Assembly: GCA_963978905.1 (NCBI GenBank)
Contig: OZ022256.1
Coordinates: 6,927,501 to 6,991,500, forward strand
Origin: Trichostrongylus colubriformis
Taxonomy: Eukaryota > Nematoda > Chromadorea > Rhabditida > Trichostrongylidae
Direction: 5' to 3'
Length of the DNA stretch: 64,000 nt
In this document: piece after piece, positions 1 through 10,276 of the stretch
Layout: each line of letters starts with the position of its first letter
Position numbering within the stretch: the stretch's first letter is position 1
Position numbers and translations under genes: made by a program
The notes under the pieces: model-generated
What the model saw: the letters and a program-made list of their open reading frames with translations, nothing else
Databases searched by the model: none
What the model was told of the DNA's origin: nothing

Positions 1-298
1 ACATAGCCTATCGGTCAATAGTCAGTACTGTTGCTGGTATCGCATGAGGAAATTAACACTTGCTTCATTAACACATATATAGATCGTATCCTGAACATGA
101 TGTGTAGAACGCAGTATCAAAAGACGCGCACCATTATTTGGACGCTAGGCAATTGAGCGGTCGATACATCGGCATCTGATATCAGAACATAATCAGAATA
201 TGTTCACCCAATGACACTGTTCATCAGACGCTTTTATTGTAGCGGTCGTATAGTGGTATTCTGCGGTGAACTGCATTTTACCCAGCCCACTTCCTAAC
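1..298. other. non-coding flank, nothing recognised
   Basis: I see no reading frame of note, RNA gene or repeat in this stretch. The sequence just before 299 may be a further, very decayed unit of the repeat that follows, but the match is too weak to claim. Confidence 0.4.
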
Positions 299-786
299 GG
301 CTCTTATCAGCGCTAAGCAGTCGTTATCACTTAATTCGTCACCATTAAAGTCCCCGTACCATCTCCTACAACAACTATGAGTTTGCACACTCCACTACCT
401 TTTGAGGGAGAACGGATTTTCCGACATTTGCCTTTTGACGCTCCTTATCATCATATATCGAGCTGGATCATCCACCATCAATGTCCCCGTCCCACTCCGC
501 AAAACATCTGTGGGTATGAACGTTCAACCATCAATGCGAAAAGCGAAAGAAATTCGCAATTCTACCCTTTTCACGCTCCTTATCGAATCTTATCAACCAT
601 TATCGTTGCGGGTCATCCACCATTAATGTCCCCGTCCCAACCCTCAAAACACTTATGAATATTGGCGCTCTGGGTTCAACGCGAAAGGCGAAGCGGATTT
701 GGCAACATTCGCCCTTTGAAGCTCCTTATCAGCCCTCATCAATTGTTATCAGAATCGCCTCTCACCGTTAGTGTCCCCTTGTCACC
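299..786. repeat. degenerate tandem repeat, unit about 135-147 bp
   Basis: Two landmarks recur in the same order. CTCCTTATCA or a close variant starts at 301, 441, 576 and 722. A second block, like CACCATTAATGTCCCCGTCC, starts near 340, 473, 618 and 763. Spacings are 133-147 bp, giving about 3.5 units. Between them lies a less conserved purine-rich part (for example GCGAAAGGCGAAGCGGA near 681). The units differ by many substitutions and small indels, so this is an old tandem array. Short open frames across it (377-658 and 402-626) follow the repeat and look non-coding. It shares no obvious sequence with the large satellite further right, although the unit length is similar to that satellite's ~135-bp subunit. 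Confidence 0.65.
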
Positions 787-1016
787 GGGTGACGGTTAGG
801 ACACACGAATCTAGGCCGTGACCCTGTGACAGCCTGTGGCCTTTGCCCTGTGACATGAATAATTCAGACAATTTAACTATACAACGGAACAGACTTGCAA
901 GGAGGACACGATTTACATGAACAAATTGTCTGAATCATTTAAGGCTGTCTGAATCATCAAAGGTCACAGGCTGTTACAGGGTCACGGCCTAGATTCGTGT
1001 GTCCCAACCTACACCC
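787..1016. mobile_element. palindromic MITE-like DNA transposon remnant
   Basis: The two ends form a long inverted repeat. About 46 bp from 799 (GGACACACGAATCTAGGCCG onward) is the reverse complement of the stretch ending at 1003, with about two mismatches. An inner perfect 13-bp inverted repeat is at 862-874 and 923-935 (ATTCAGACAATTT and its complement). The outermost GGGTG/CACCC also match. The flanks CCTTGTCACC (777-786) and CCTTGCCACC (1017-1026) differ at one base and could be an aged target duplication of 8-10 bp. That would suit a hAT- or Mutator-like MITE, but the exact ends are uncertain. There is no transposase, so it would be non-autonomous. A transcript across it would fold into a long hairpin. 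Confidence 0.6.
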
Positions 1017-1090
1017 CCTTGCCACCCCTACATCACTTGTAAAATCCGTGATTCCAGCTTTACTGTTACGCAAGACATAAATTTCGTGAC

Positions 1091-1160
1091 AAACAGACAC
1101 ACACACGGACAGACAGACATTCTTAGCGGGTTATATAGTAGGATAGTAGGATAAGTAATG
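1091..1160. repeat. low-complexity CA/GACA and TAGGATAG tract
   Basis: The sequence runs through an imperfect ACACAC / GGACAGACAGACA stretch and then TAGTAGGATAGTAGGATAAG. Both are short simple-sequence runs of the kind found in intergenic DNA. The minus-strand open frame through here (1028-1270) translates to low-complexity Val/Cys-rich sequence and is not supported as a gene. Confidence 0.5.
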
Positions 1161-3745
1161 GTTGGATAGCTGACCACGTCACCTACCTTACTGAATAGTG
1201 CAAACGAGACGGGGAACAGCTGTCGCGAAGCGCAAACAAAATTAGGATATATCGATCCTAGTCGGAACACAAAATGCTTTATTAATCACAAGCAGTACTA
1301 ACAGGTAAAGCCTATGTCAAAGAAGATACATAATTCAGCCACAAGAATCTGCAGGCTAGACCAAATGTTGCAGTCATTTTTCGATGCAAAGAACCTAAAA
1401 TCGGAAGCCTAGTAGTAAATCAATAATATATGTTGGACGAAACCCGGGAAAATCTGTATAATCAAGCATTGTTCAACTTATTTCAACCTGCAACGAATAG
1501 TGTAGCATCAAACATGGAACCAAGGCGAATAAGTAACATTGAATAGATAGCCTCTGAAAACAAAAGGACAACGAACAACCACGGAAATAACGTAGTGAAG
1601 ATGGTGCCTTTGAAATTCGTCACATGAACCCATACTCACTTTCTCTATATCATCTATCTTCTTTTGGTAGGTTGAAATCTAAGGAGGGCATCATTCGGTG
1701 AGAGAACATATAATTTTCATCAAATCCAAAACTTTGAACACCGTGCATTCTGAGAGACCGCAACTGAGCTCACTCCGTATCTAACATCTGGAAGAGACTG
1801 TGCCACCACGATTAACAAAATATTGCCAGTCCAAGATGCAAGTTGTATCACTGAATTTTCTATTGAAATAGAATTTCTCAATAACGGCCAGAGAGTTTGC
1901 TATCACTTGAAACACCACTGACAGAAATTTAGAGCATGATTAACGAAAGTGCCATTGGTACTGCAATAAGCGTCAGAATCAGATTAGCCAACAGTAAAAG
2001 AATTTATGCTAGGCGAACAAGTGAAAACAGACCTTAAGCGAAACAGGTCGAGTGGAGTGTCGTACACCTGCTTCCTCGTACTGCCGCGAACCCAAACTTT
2101 AGACCCTAAGTATCTGCACCTGAAGAAGATTCTTCCATCGACTAGTCCCAAAGTTTAATCTGTCCACGAAGCAGAGGCATTCACTAATTATTTGAGTTCA
2201 ATCATTGGATTTGGTAGCATTGAGGGTCGTCAAGCCACTAAAGCAAGAAAAGTATTGTAGCAATAAATTCACCAAATTAGATGAGGAATACCTGGCATTA
2301 TCTTTGAGGATGGGAACTGTTCAGCATCCAACATCGTCAAGGAATCATCGTCTCGTCGCCATGAAATACCTCATCACCTGAAAATACTTCTTTGTTGAGC
2401 AAAATCTAAGACTACATTCAAAGCGAGTCCGCAAAAACATTTGTCGTCCTCGATGGTCCCAGGAAGAAAATATGAAGGTACTGACGAACACTTCCTACAC
2501 TCAAAAAGCTGAAGAGCCAATATTTTGAATTTGTACATTATTCCCACCTTCTCTGCAACGCTGCATTCATATACCTGGCTTGTCGTACTCAACGAATACT
2601 ACAGTCACGTAAACCAGAGACCTGTCTAGAGGCTAACCGAACCTTCAACATAATCCCTGTAACAATTTTCTCACAAAATGACATCCGAGTCGACTATAAT
2701 GTCCAATCTTAAGTGCTATGGTCGTGTCCTCAAAAATTCGTATTTTGATGGCACTGTACAAGAGCATCACTAAAAAAGGGTGAGCTGAACAACTGTACGA
2801 CTTTTAGCAAATGTCACTCAAGACGGACTGAGTTCTACTATCGTATGAAGCGGTAGCTATCATTTGAAATTCAACGGTGCAGTTTGGAGAAAACTGATGG
2901 CCGGCTTCCTTGTTTTTCCTACGTATTATTTACCCACTCGAAGTTAGGTACTAGATGAAAGAAAGATATGGATGCAAAGAAATAGGTATATATGAAGTAC
3001 AAAGACTTGGAAAGCAGCAATGTAGGAATGAGTGGACTGGGACAAAGAGAATAGTTGTTCGCCTAATGTGCTGATGTAAATGAAATGAAAAAGTGCGAAA
3101 GGGACAAAGAGATACCTTTCCCACGTTCTTTTTGCAGCAGTTCTATGCATAAACTCCTCTCGGTCTTTCCAAAACTGAAGAGTTACATTACATATGTGAA
3201 AAAAACATAAGAAAAAAAACCAGCATACCATTATGGTAACGTGTTACCACAGTGCACCGTATTAAGTGGCCCTTCACCATGACGTGCAGCGGTTTAGGTT
3301 CGAATGAATATCAATGAATATCAACCTAAATAACTAAAATGACAAAGAAATCGAAGAGGAATAAACATTACGACTGTCTATGAATCGCAAACCCTTCAGC
3401 TACTGATTAATGTCGTTATACATGTGGTTACCTCACATACGATGTGTCGCAAACCATTCAAATCCATATGGGATAAATCACTAACTCTTCATTATTATCA
3501 TATCCAAAACCGTCTTTGCTTCGAAGTTTTAGCAGAACTGGCTTCCATTTCTCTTCCGAGCTTTTCGAGTCATGAGCTTTTTGTAGCTGACTCCCACTCG
3601 TTCTCAAAAATATCACCATTGCCCTAGAAGTGTTTGGCATGGTGTATGGATACAGCTAGTAGGTGGCATTTTGGGAGACTAAAACGACTTCCAAATCCAC
3701 ATTCCAGCACTATCAAACAACAACCTAGTAAATGAGTGGAAGGGA
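1161..3745. other. unique intergenic or intronic DNA, no gene recognised
   Basis: I searched both strands for recognisable domains, RNA genes and terminal repeats and found none. Three short frames (2374-2592 minus, 2944-3231 minus, 3424-3627 plus) have no motif I know and no supporting promoter or splice context. A small imperfect duplication (ATGAATATCA twice, about 3304-3323) sits between TAGGTT and AACCTA, a minor possible hairpin. Confidence 0.4.
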
Positions 3746-3756
3746 GGGGGGGGGGG
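3746..3756 (+). repeat. homopolymer G run (11 G)
   Basis: Eleven consecutive G residues follow AGGGA. The tract could vary in length and is also a place where sequencing or assembly length errors are likely. Confidence 0.7.
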
Positions 3757-4349
3757 ATAATAGGAAACGAATGATTGCGAGTAACGGAGTGTGAATTTAA
3801 CCTACGCCTCGAAAGAGAAGGAACCGGCAGTGTGGATGCACTTCGTCATGAATTCACCTTTCGCCATAAGTTCCCTTGTTAGACATTGCCAAGTAAAAGC
3901 AAAGAGGAAGAAGGAGCAAAACTAACGAGACTCGCGAATGGTGAACTTTGAAAGGGAGAATAAATGCCAGCGGATCACCATGGACGCGTGATTAATGTTT
4001 TCTGCAGAAAAAAGAAATGTTGGGCATTCGTCGGTACTCCCTTCTCAACGCGATAGGACGCGATAGTTCTTCTAAACTATGATTTTGACGGGTTATTACG
4101 TTGGTCTTCTTGGCAGCTGGCCACTTCCCGAAAGAAAAAAAAACCATTCGCGCTCGTATGTTAGGTCCCATGGTCTTTTTTCACTCTTGAAATAAAATGT
4201 TTTAGCAGTTGCACACCGCAATGTTACAGGGCACACATTTTCGCAATTCCCTAACGAAACGAAACGTACCCACTTTTGCTTTGTCCAGCTCATCCATTTT
4301 CGAAATTACTACGCTGTCCCATTTTCGAAACCCCTCCCTTCGCCGCCGC
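3757..4349. other. unique DNA upstream of the promoter-like region
   Basis: No gene was recognised here. A 10-bp direct repeat (ACGCGATAGG-type) occurs near 4048-4067. The region becomes steadily more GC- and CpG-rich towards 4330, leading into the promoter-like stretch. The minus-strand frame 4096-4293 has no recognisable features. Confidence 0.4.
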
Positions 4350-4605
4350 GGAACATTCTAGAGGGTGAGGGTGGCGTGGTTTACTCCTCACTGGGGCCGC
4401 TGCCCGTTTTTCGCCGTTGGCTCTCTCTTCTCTCACTGCGCTGTCTCGTCCCGCTCTCGCCAGCAGCGATTCTCGCTTACACGTGCACACTCGCTTTATC
4501 GACCACCGCCTCCCCGCCTCACACGTTGTTTCATGTGCGGTCGAGTCGATAGTGGGCGGAACTGCGTATAAAAGAAGAGCGCGTGCGTGTGTGGCATTCA
4601 TTCGC
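4350..4605 (+). promoter_or_regulatory. putative RNA polymerase II promoter (HSE-like, CT-rich, TATA, Inr)
   Basis: Several elements occur in the expected order. GGAACATTCTAGAGG at 4350-4364 fits three alternating heat-shock-element pentamers (GAA, TTC, GAG, the last with one mismatch). A CT-rich block, CTCTCTCTTCTCTCAC, at 4421-4436 resembles GAGA-factor sites on the other strand. GTGGGCGGA at 4552-4560 resembles a GC box. TATAAAAG lies at 4567-4574, and TTCATTC at 4597-4603 matches an arthropod-type initiator with its A at 4600, 33 bp after the first T of the TATA box. The whole stretch is GC- and CpG-rich against an AT-rich background. What is seen are the motifs and their spacing. That they act as a stress-inducible promoter is inference, because short motifs also occur by chance. 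Confidence 0.45.
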
Positions 4606-4728
4606 CTGTTGTCGAGCCGCTGTGTGGTCGCTGTTGATCCATTCTCGTTCGTCGTCGCTTTCTTCGGCTGTGTCCGGTGGGCCGTTTCCATTTTGAAAAC
4701 AGAAGCTGTGCTCTACTATTCTAGCAAA

Positions 4729-4785
4729 ATGTTACCTGAATATACCTGTCCTGATCTCTGTTGGCGATCTTGGAGAGAGCGTTGA
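4729..4785 (+). CDS. 18-codon small ORF at the first ATG after the putative start site
   Basis: If transcription starts near 4600, the leader to 4728 contains no ATG, and the first one, at 4729, lies in a favourable CAAAATG context. It encodes MLPEYTCPDLCWRSWRER and then stops. The peptide is rich in Cys, Trp and Arg and matches nothing I recognise. It could be an upstream ORF in a longer mRNA whose main start is downstream (for example 5033), a small ORF in a long non-coding RNA, or chance. A larger frame starting at 4417 runs through the same stop, but it begins upstream of the predicted start site. I give it little weight. Confidence 0.2.
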   Translation: MLPEYTCPDLCWRSWRER

Positions 4786-5032
4786 TAGTCAAGATCACAT
4801 TTCTGATATGACTTGATTCATTCTGGACTTGGACCACAATCATCTATGAAGTAGCAAGGCTGTCCTCTTGTGAAGCGTGTCTCATGGGATTGTGAGGTTG
4901 GTAACGATTAACGATGTGAATGGCAAATCTGAACTACGTGTAGGCACGCGATTCCGACTTGCTCTGCTAAATCGATCGAGGGCGCTCGCGTGACGCCGTG
5001 CGACGCGTGTGTTTGTGGCAGCGCGGCGTCAC

Positions 5033-5098
5033 ATGGGCCTGATGGTGTGGGCGTGGGCGTTCAGTATGGGTTTGCTCTCGGTAGCGGTTTTGCCTATT
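5033..5098 (+). CDS. possible first coding exon, hydrophobic 22-codon start (partial)
   Basis: An ATG at 5033 opens 22 codons reading MGLMVWAWAF then SMGLLSVAVLPI, which are almost entirely hydrophobic and resemble a signal peptide or membrane anchor. The frame reaches ATT at 5096-5098, followed directly by GTAAGT (5099-5104), a consensus 5' splice site. The exon lies in a GC-rich block about 430 bp downstream of the putative initiator, so one long first exon (about 4600-5098) is possible. The best nearby acceptor is GAGTTTTCAG ending at 5341, but the frame after it meets a stop eight codons later. A convincing second exon was therefore not found, and further exons might lie beyond the window or not exist. 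No family was recognised. Confidence 0.2.
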
Positions 5099-5104
5099 GT
5101 AAGT

Positions 5105-6229
5105 CTCATGACGTCTTGATAATCGATCTCCTATAACCTTACCTTATTGCCGATACGGTCCAGGTTTCATTAATCGTAGATAGATAGAAGTAAATTCATG
5201 ATGAGTAGGGAATTCGTATTTAATGGGATTGCAGTATACGAGGCAAGAGCAAGTCGGAAGAACGTTTTTTCTGCCTAGGAGGTGCTGTAGTTGTGCTGTG
5301 TATTGTGCTTCTATAAGCATAGCAGATGTGCGAGTTTTCAGGTGTTCCTTCCCATGACAAGATAGAGTTAACGCTAAGCAGTTACTCTCACTCTGTCCCA
5401 CTGAGACATCAACGTTCTAAGTGTAGGAGAAAGACCGTACATCTACGCCTCGTACACGAGAGATGATTCCCAGAGATGTCCGATGATGTATAGAGATGGT
5501 CGCGCAAGATCCATGGCAATTCCAACAATCGGAAAAGTAGTTCATATCACGATGAGTAATTCGTGGACTTGTTTACTTGCTTTCTTTGCAATGCTGGAAA
5601 ATTTGCAATGAGCCCATCGTAGGGGCATAAATTTGAGGCTATCTTTCTTTATACATAGTAAATACATAGTGTGATGAACAATTATATGCTAACTTCTTAC
5701 TATAAACGGCGTAATAAAAAATATTGCAAAAAAGTTGGTTTACTGTGGTTACTGGCAGCTGGGGACGGAGGTCGTCCCGTTCGATGAGTGCTGAGGTAAA
5801 CTTCATTTATTTCTCTTCGAACTGTGCATGCTACGTAAGCCCGTGTCACGTGGTCGTGACTAGTCCACGTCCCGTTCTTAGTTTCGACACCCATGATTGA
5901 AGCATCGTATGAAAGTGTCCTTGTTGGAATGGGTGATTTGCATGGTACGATGAATCGAAGAATGGTAGCCTCAAAGTAGAACGAATGACTGGTCTTCATG
6001 TGGGATCACAATCTTTCATGTAGAGATCCTAGGCGGATCAGGAATGAGACGCGTACAGAACATGCATATGGTTAGACTTCACGCAGACCCTAGAATAGTA
6101 TGGACATCTGCGATGTGATATAATTAACCCTGCGCTCTTGTCCCTCTATGCGTACTTCGCTGTAGATCGCGGCGTTTGAAATTTGAAAATCTTATTTACC
6201 TTAAGTACTACGCAAAAGTGAAACAAAAG
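5105..6229. other. unique DNA between the putative exon and the satellite
   Basis: No gene could be supported. The longest frame is on the minus strand (5700-5999, 99 codons). It contains a short RTGRPPSP stretch but no recognisable domain. The GC-rich character ends by about 5100 and the sequence turns AT-rich towards the satellite edge. Confidence 0.4.
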
Positions 6230-9200
6230 GCTGAGTGGACTACTGTAGGGATGCCTGGTGGCTCAATAGCAGTAGAGGTATGACAATATTCCTCAAATCG
6301 AAGTGGAGGTGTGCAACATTAGAAAAGTGAAGTACTTAATAAGCCTGTTGAAGGGAACCAATTATGTTATGAGGCGAAACATCTAATAGTCTTTTTTGTA
6401 AGACAACTAACTGGACTTCTCATTGACCTCTTGGTAGTTCAAGAATATATCACAATGTAATGTAAGGAAGCCTAATGGTAGCTCATGAGGAATTTAAAGG
6501 GACTTCACATACGGCTCTCAAATAACTTAAATAACAATAATGGAATAATAACAAATAAGTAGTGCAACTAACTATATAATACCCTCAAAAGTAATACCCG
6601 AAAAGCGCAGGACCCTTGATGTAAAGAAACGAAAGCTGTTCGATACTTCGAATAATCTAACTGGACTTTTCATAGGGATGCTAGCTAGTTCAATCGTGAT
6701 ACAGGCATGACAAAATCCCGCAAATGTGAAAAGGAAAGTGAGATACCCATCATATAAAGAAAGGAAATATCCAGTATTCTTTTTTGTAAGGCAGTTAACT
6801 GGACTTCTTATTTAGCCTCTTGGTAGTTCACGAAAATTTTTACAAGATTGGTAGTATCCCTCGAACTGAAAGTGAAAACTATAAAACCCCCAGTGTAATG
6901 TAGGGAAGCCTGGTGGTAGTATGAGGAATTTAGTGGGACTTCACATGCGGCTCTCAAATAATTCAGAACTAGTGAAACTATATAATACCCTCAAAAGTAA
7001 TACCCGAAAAGCGCAGGACCCTTGATGTAAAGAAACGAAAGCTGTTCGATACTCGAATAATCTAACTGGACTTTTCATAAGGATGCTAGGTAGTTTAATC
7101 GTAGTAAAGGCATGGCAAAATCCCGCAAATTTGAAAAGGAAAGTGAGCTACCCATCATATTAGGAAAGGAAATATCCAATAATTTTTTTGTAAGGCAGTT
7201 AACTGGACTTCTTATTTAGACTCTTGGTAGTTCACGAAAATTTTACAAGGTTGGTAGTATCAATCAGATTGGAAGCGAAAACTATAAAACCCCCAATGTA
7301 ATGTAAGGAAGCCTTATGGTAACTCAAGAGGAGTTTAGTTGGACTTCACATGCGGCTCTCAAATAACTCAAAAGTAGTGCAACTAACTATATAATACCCT
7401 AAAAAAAAAACCCGAAAGGCGCAAGACCTTTGATATAAAGAGACATAAGCTGTTTGATACTTTAAAGAATCTAACTGGACTTCTCATAGGGATGCTAGGT
7501 AGTTCAGTCGTAGTACAGGCATGACAAAATCCCACAAATGTGAAAAGGAAAGTGAGATACCCATCATATAAAGAAAGGAAATATCCAGTATTCTTTTTTG
7601 TAAGGCAACTAATTGGACTTCTCATAGAACCTCTTGTTAGCTCAAGAATATATTACAAGATTAGTAGTATCCCTCATAGTCGAAGTGAAAACTGTAAAAC
7701 CCTCACTGTTATGTAAGCAAGCCCAGTGGTAGCTCATAAGGAATTTAGTTGGACTTCACATGCGGCTCTCAAATAACTCAAAAGTAGTGCAACTAACTAT
7801 ATAATACCCTCAAAAAAAAAAACCCGAAAGGCGCAAGACCTTTGATATAAAGAGACATAAGCTGTTTGATACTTTAAAGAATCTAACTGGACTTCTCATA
7901 GGGATGCTAGGTAGTTCAGTTGTAGTACAGGCATGACAAAATCCCACAAATGTGAAAAGGAAAGTGAGATACCCATCATATAAAGAAAGGAAATATCCAG
8001 TATTCTTTTTTGTAAGGCAACTAATTGGACTTCTCATAGAACCTCTTGTTAGCTCAAGAATATATCACAAGGTTGGTACTATCTCTCGCGGCTCTCAAAT
8101 AACTTAAAAGTAGTGCAACTAACTATATAATACCCTCAAAAGTAATACCTGAAAAGCGCAGGACCCTTGGCAAAGAAACGAAAACTGTTCGATACTTCAA
8201 ATAATCTAACTGGACTTCTCATAGGGATGCTAGGTAGTTCAGTCGTAGTACAGGCATGACAAAATTCCGCACATGTGAAAAGGAAAGTGAGAAACCCATC
8301 ATGTTAAGAAAGGAAATATCCAGTATTCTTTTTTGTAAAGCAACTAATTGGACCTTTCATAGAGCCTCTTGCTAGTTCACGAAAATATTACAAGATTAGT
8401 AGTATCCCTCATAGTCGAAGTGAAAACTGTAAAACCCTCACTGTTATGTAAGCAAGCCCAGTGGTAGCTCATAAGGAATTTAGTTGGACTTCACATGCGG
8501 CTCTCAAATAACTCAAAAGTAGTGCAACTAACTATATAATACCCTCAAAAAAAAAACCCGAAAGGCGCAAGACCTTTGATATAAAGAGACATAAGCTGTT
8601 TGATACTTTAAAGAATCTAACTGGACTTCTCATAGGGATGCTAGGTAGTTCAGTCGTAGTACAGGCATGACAAAATCCCACAAATGTGAAAAGGAAAGTG
8701 AGATACCCATCATATAAAGAAAGGAAATATCCAGTATTCTTTTTTGTAAGGCAACTAATTGAACTTCTCATAGAACCTCTTGTTAGCTCAAGAATATATC
8801 ACAAGGTTGGTACTATCTCTATCTCAAATAACTTAAAAGTAGTGCAACTAACTATATAATACCCTCGAAAGTAATAACCGAAAAGCGTAAGACCCTTGAT
8901 GCAAAGAAAGGAAAGCTGTTCGATACTTCAAATAATCTAACTGGACTTCTCATAAGGATGCTAGGTAGTTCAATCTTAGTACAGGCATGACAAAATCCCG
9001 CAAATGTAAAAAGGAAAGTGAGATACCCATCATATAAAGAAAGGAAATATCCAGTATTCTTTTTTGTAAGGCAGTTAACTGGACTTCTTATTTAGCCTCT
9101 TGGTAGTTCACGAAAATTTTTACAAGATTGGTAGTATCCCTCGAACTGAAAGTGAAAACTATAAAACCCCCAGTGTAATGTAGGGAAGCCTGGTGGTAGT

Positions 9201-9770
9201 ATGAGGAATTTAGTGGGACTTCACATGCAGCTCTCAAATAATTCAGAACTAGTGAAACTATATAATACCCTCAAAAGTAATACCCGAAAAGCGCAGGACC
9301 CTTGATGTAAAGAAACGAAAGCTGTTCGATACTCGAATAATCTAACTGGACTTTTCATAAGGATGCTAGGTAGTTTAATCGTAGTAAAGGCATGGCAAAA
9401 TCCCGCAAATTTGAAAAGGAAAGTGAGCTACCCATCATATTAGGAAAGGAAATATCCAATAATCTTTTTTGTAAGGCAGTTAACTGGACTTCTTATTTAG
9501 ACTCTTGGTAGTTCACGAAAATTTTACAAGGTTGGTAGTATCAATCAGATTGGAAGCGAAAACTATAAAACCCCCAATGTAATGTAAGGAAGCCTTATGG
9601 TAACTCAAGAGGAGTTTAGTTGGACTTCAATGCGGCTCTCAAGCAATTCACAAGTAGTGAAACTAAAGAATACCCTCAAAAGTAAAACCCAAAAGCGTAA
9701 GACTTCGATGTAAAGAAGCGAAAGTCGTACTTCAAAGATTCTAACTGAACTTTTCCTAAGGATGTTTGTA
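6230..9770. repeat. satellite array, heterogeneous left margin
   Basis: This is the outer edge of the ~406-bp satellite. The first unit (6230 to about 6390) is barely recognisable: its GGGATGCCTGGTGGCTCAAT matches the usual GGATGCTAGGTAGTTCAAT. Later units match the consensus progressively better. The landmark GGATGCTAGGTAGTTCA recurs near 6676, 7081, 7491, 7902, 8225, 8637, 8957 and 9360, mostly 403-425 bp apart. Intervals of about 320 bp mark shortened monomers. A block at about 6760-7340 reappears at about 9040-9630 (offset about 2280 bp), showing a local segmental duplication. Confidence 0.9.
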
Positions 9771-10276
9771 TTAGGTTGGACGGGAAGTTCTGGGACACCT
9801 TGTGAGAAAAATTCAATTTATTTTAATTTTATTCACAGATTTTATTCAGAATTTTATTCAGCTCGACTGACGGGGATCTTCTTCAACGGCAGCTGTCAGG
9901 GCGTCGACATCGAAGACCGGAGGACGTCCTGAGCGTGGTTCATCTTCTAGCGTTGTCTGTCCTTCACCGAAACGCTGATACCACCGAATCACCGTAGACT
10001 TCGAAGTGGTGTTCGCACCCATCGAGTGGTTGATTCTGTCGGCCGCCAGGCGCGCAGAACTACCAAGGCGGTACTCATGAAGAATCAGCAGTCGAAGACC
10101 TTCTCGCGAAATAGGCTCAGATTCGCCGCTTGTCGAAGCCATAGTGGTGATAACCAGACTAGTGAAGAGTCCTTCACACTCCATCTATATACCCTTACCA
10201 TGGACTGTCCCACAATTCTTTACAGGTTTCTACAGGAAAAAACAAAAAGTGTCCCAGAACTTCCCGTCCAACCTAA
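9771..10276 (-). mobile_element. mariner-family transposon, 506-bp internal-deletion derivative
   Basis: Perfect 28-bp terminal inverted repeats lie at 9771-9798 (TTAGGTTGGACGGGAAGTTC onward) and 10249-10276, flanked by TA duplications at 9769-9770 and 10277-10278. The element interrupts a satellite monomer; the uninterrupted version, GATGTTTGTAGTTCAATCG, is seen near 16680. Autonomous mariners are about 1.3 kb. This copy keeps only the transposase N-terminal region on the minus strand, so it is a deletion derivative that could be moved only by an enzyme supplied elsewhere. The perfect terminal repeats suggest a fairly recent insertion. Confidence 0.92.
9858..10184 (-). pseudogene. mariner transposase, N-terminal DNA-binding part only
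   Basis: The frame encodes 108 residues; a more typical start is the internal Met at residue 15 (ATG at 10142). Residues 27-75 look like the first helix-turn-helix of mariner transposases, with the family-typical W68-Y-Q-R-F and then LEDEPRSGRPP at residues 79-89, the conserved linker before the second helix-turn-helix. The frame stops after EDPRQSS, where full proteins continue into the second helix-turn-helix and the catalytic DDD/DDE domain. About two thirds of the protein (full length about 340-350 residues) is missing. If expressed, the product could bind the terminal repeats without catalysing transposition; that is inference from domain content. Confidence 0.85.

Noticed and set aside
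377..658. 93-codon frame at the left edge
   Set aside because: It runs through the degenerate ~140-bp tandem repeat and follows its periodicity.
2374..3640. Several 60-95 codon frames
   Set aside because: Length is near chance expectation, with no motif, splice context or repeat support.
4290..4785. Overlapping frames of 122-133 codons on both strands
   Set aside because: They are explained by high GC content with few stops. They overlap in opposite directions across promoter-like sequence and show no domain.
5700..5999. 99-codon minus-strand frame with RTGRPPSP, possibly a LINE reverse-transcriptase tail
   Set aside because: Only a short GRPP-type stretch resembles the C-terminal region of some RTE-like elements. 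The preceding conserved motifs are absent and the rest matches nothing I know.
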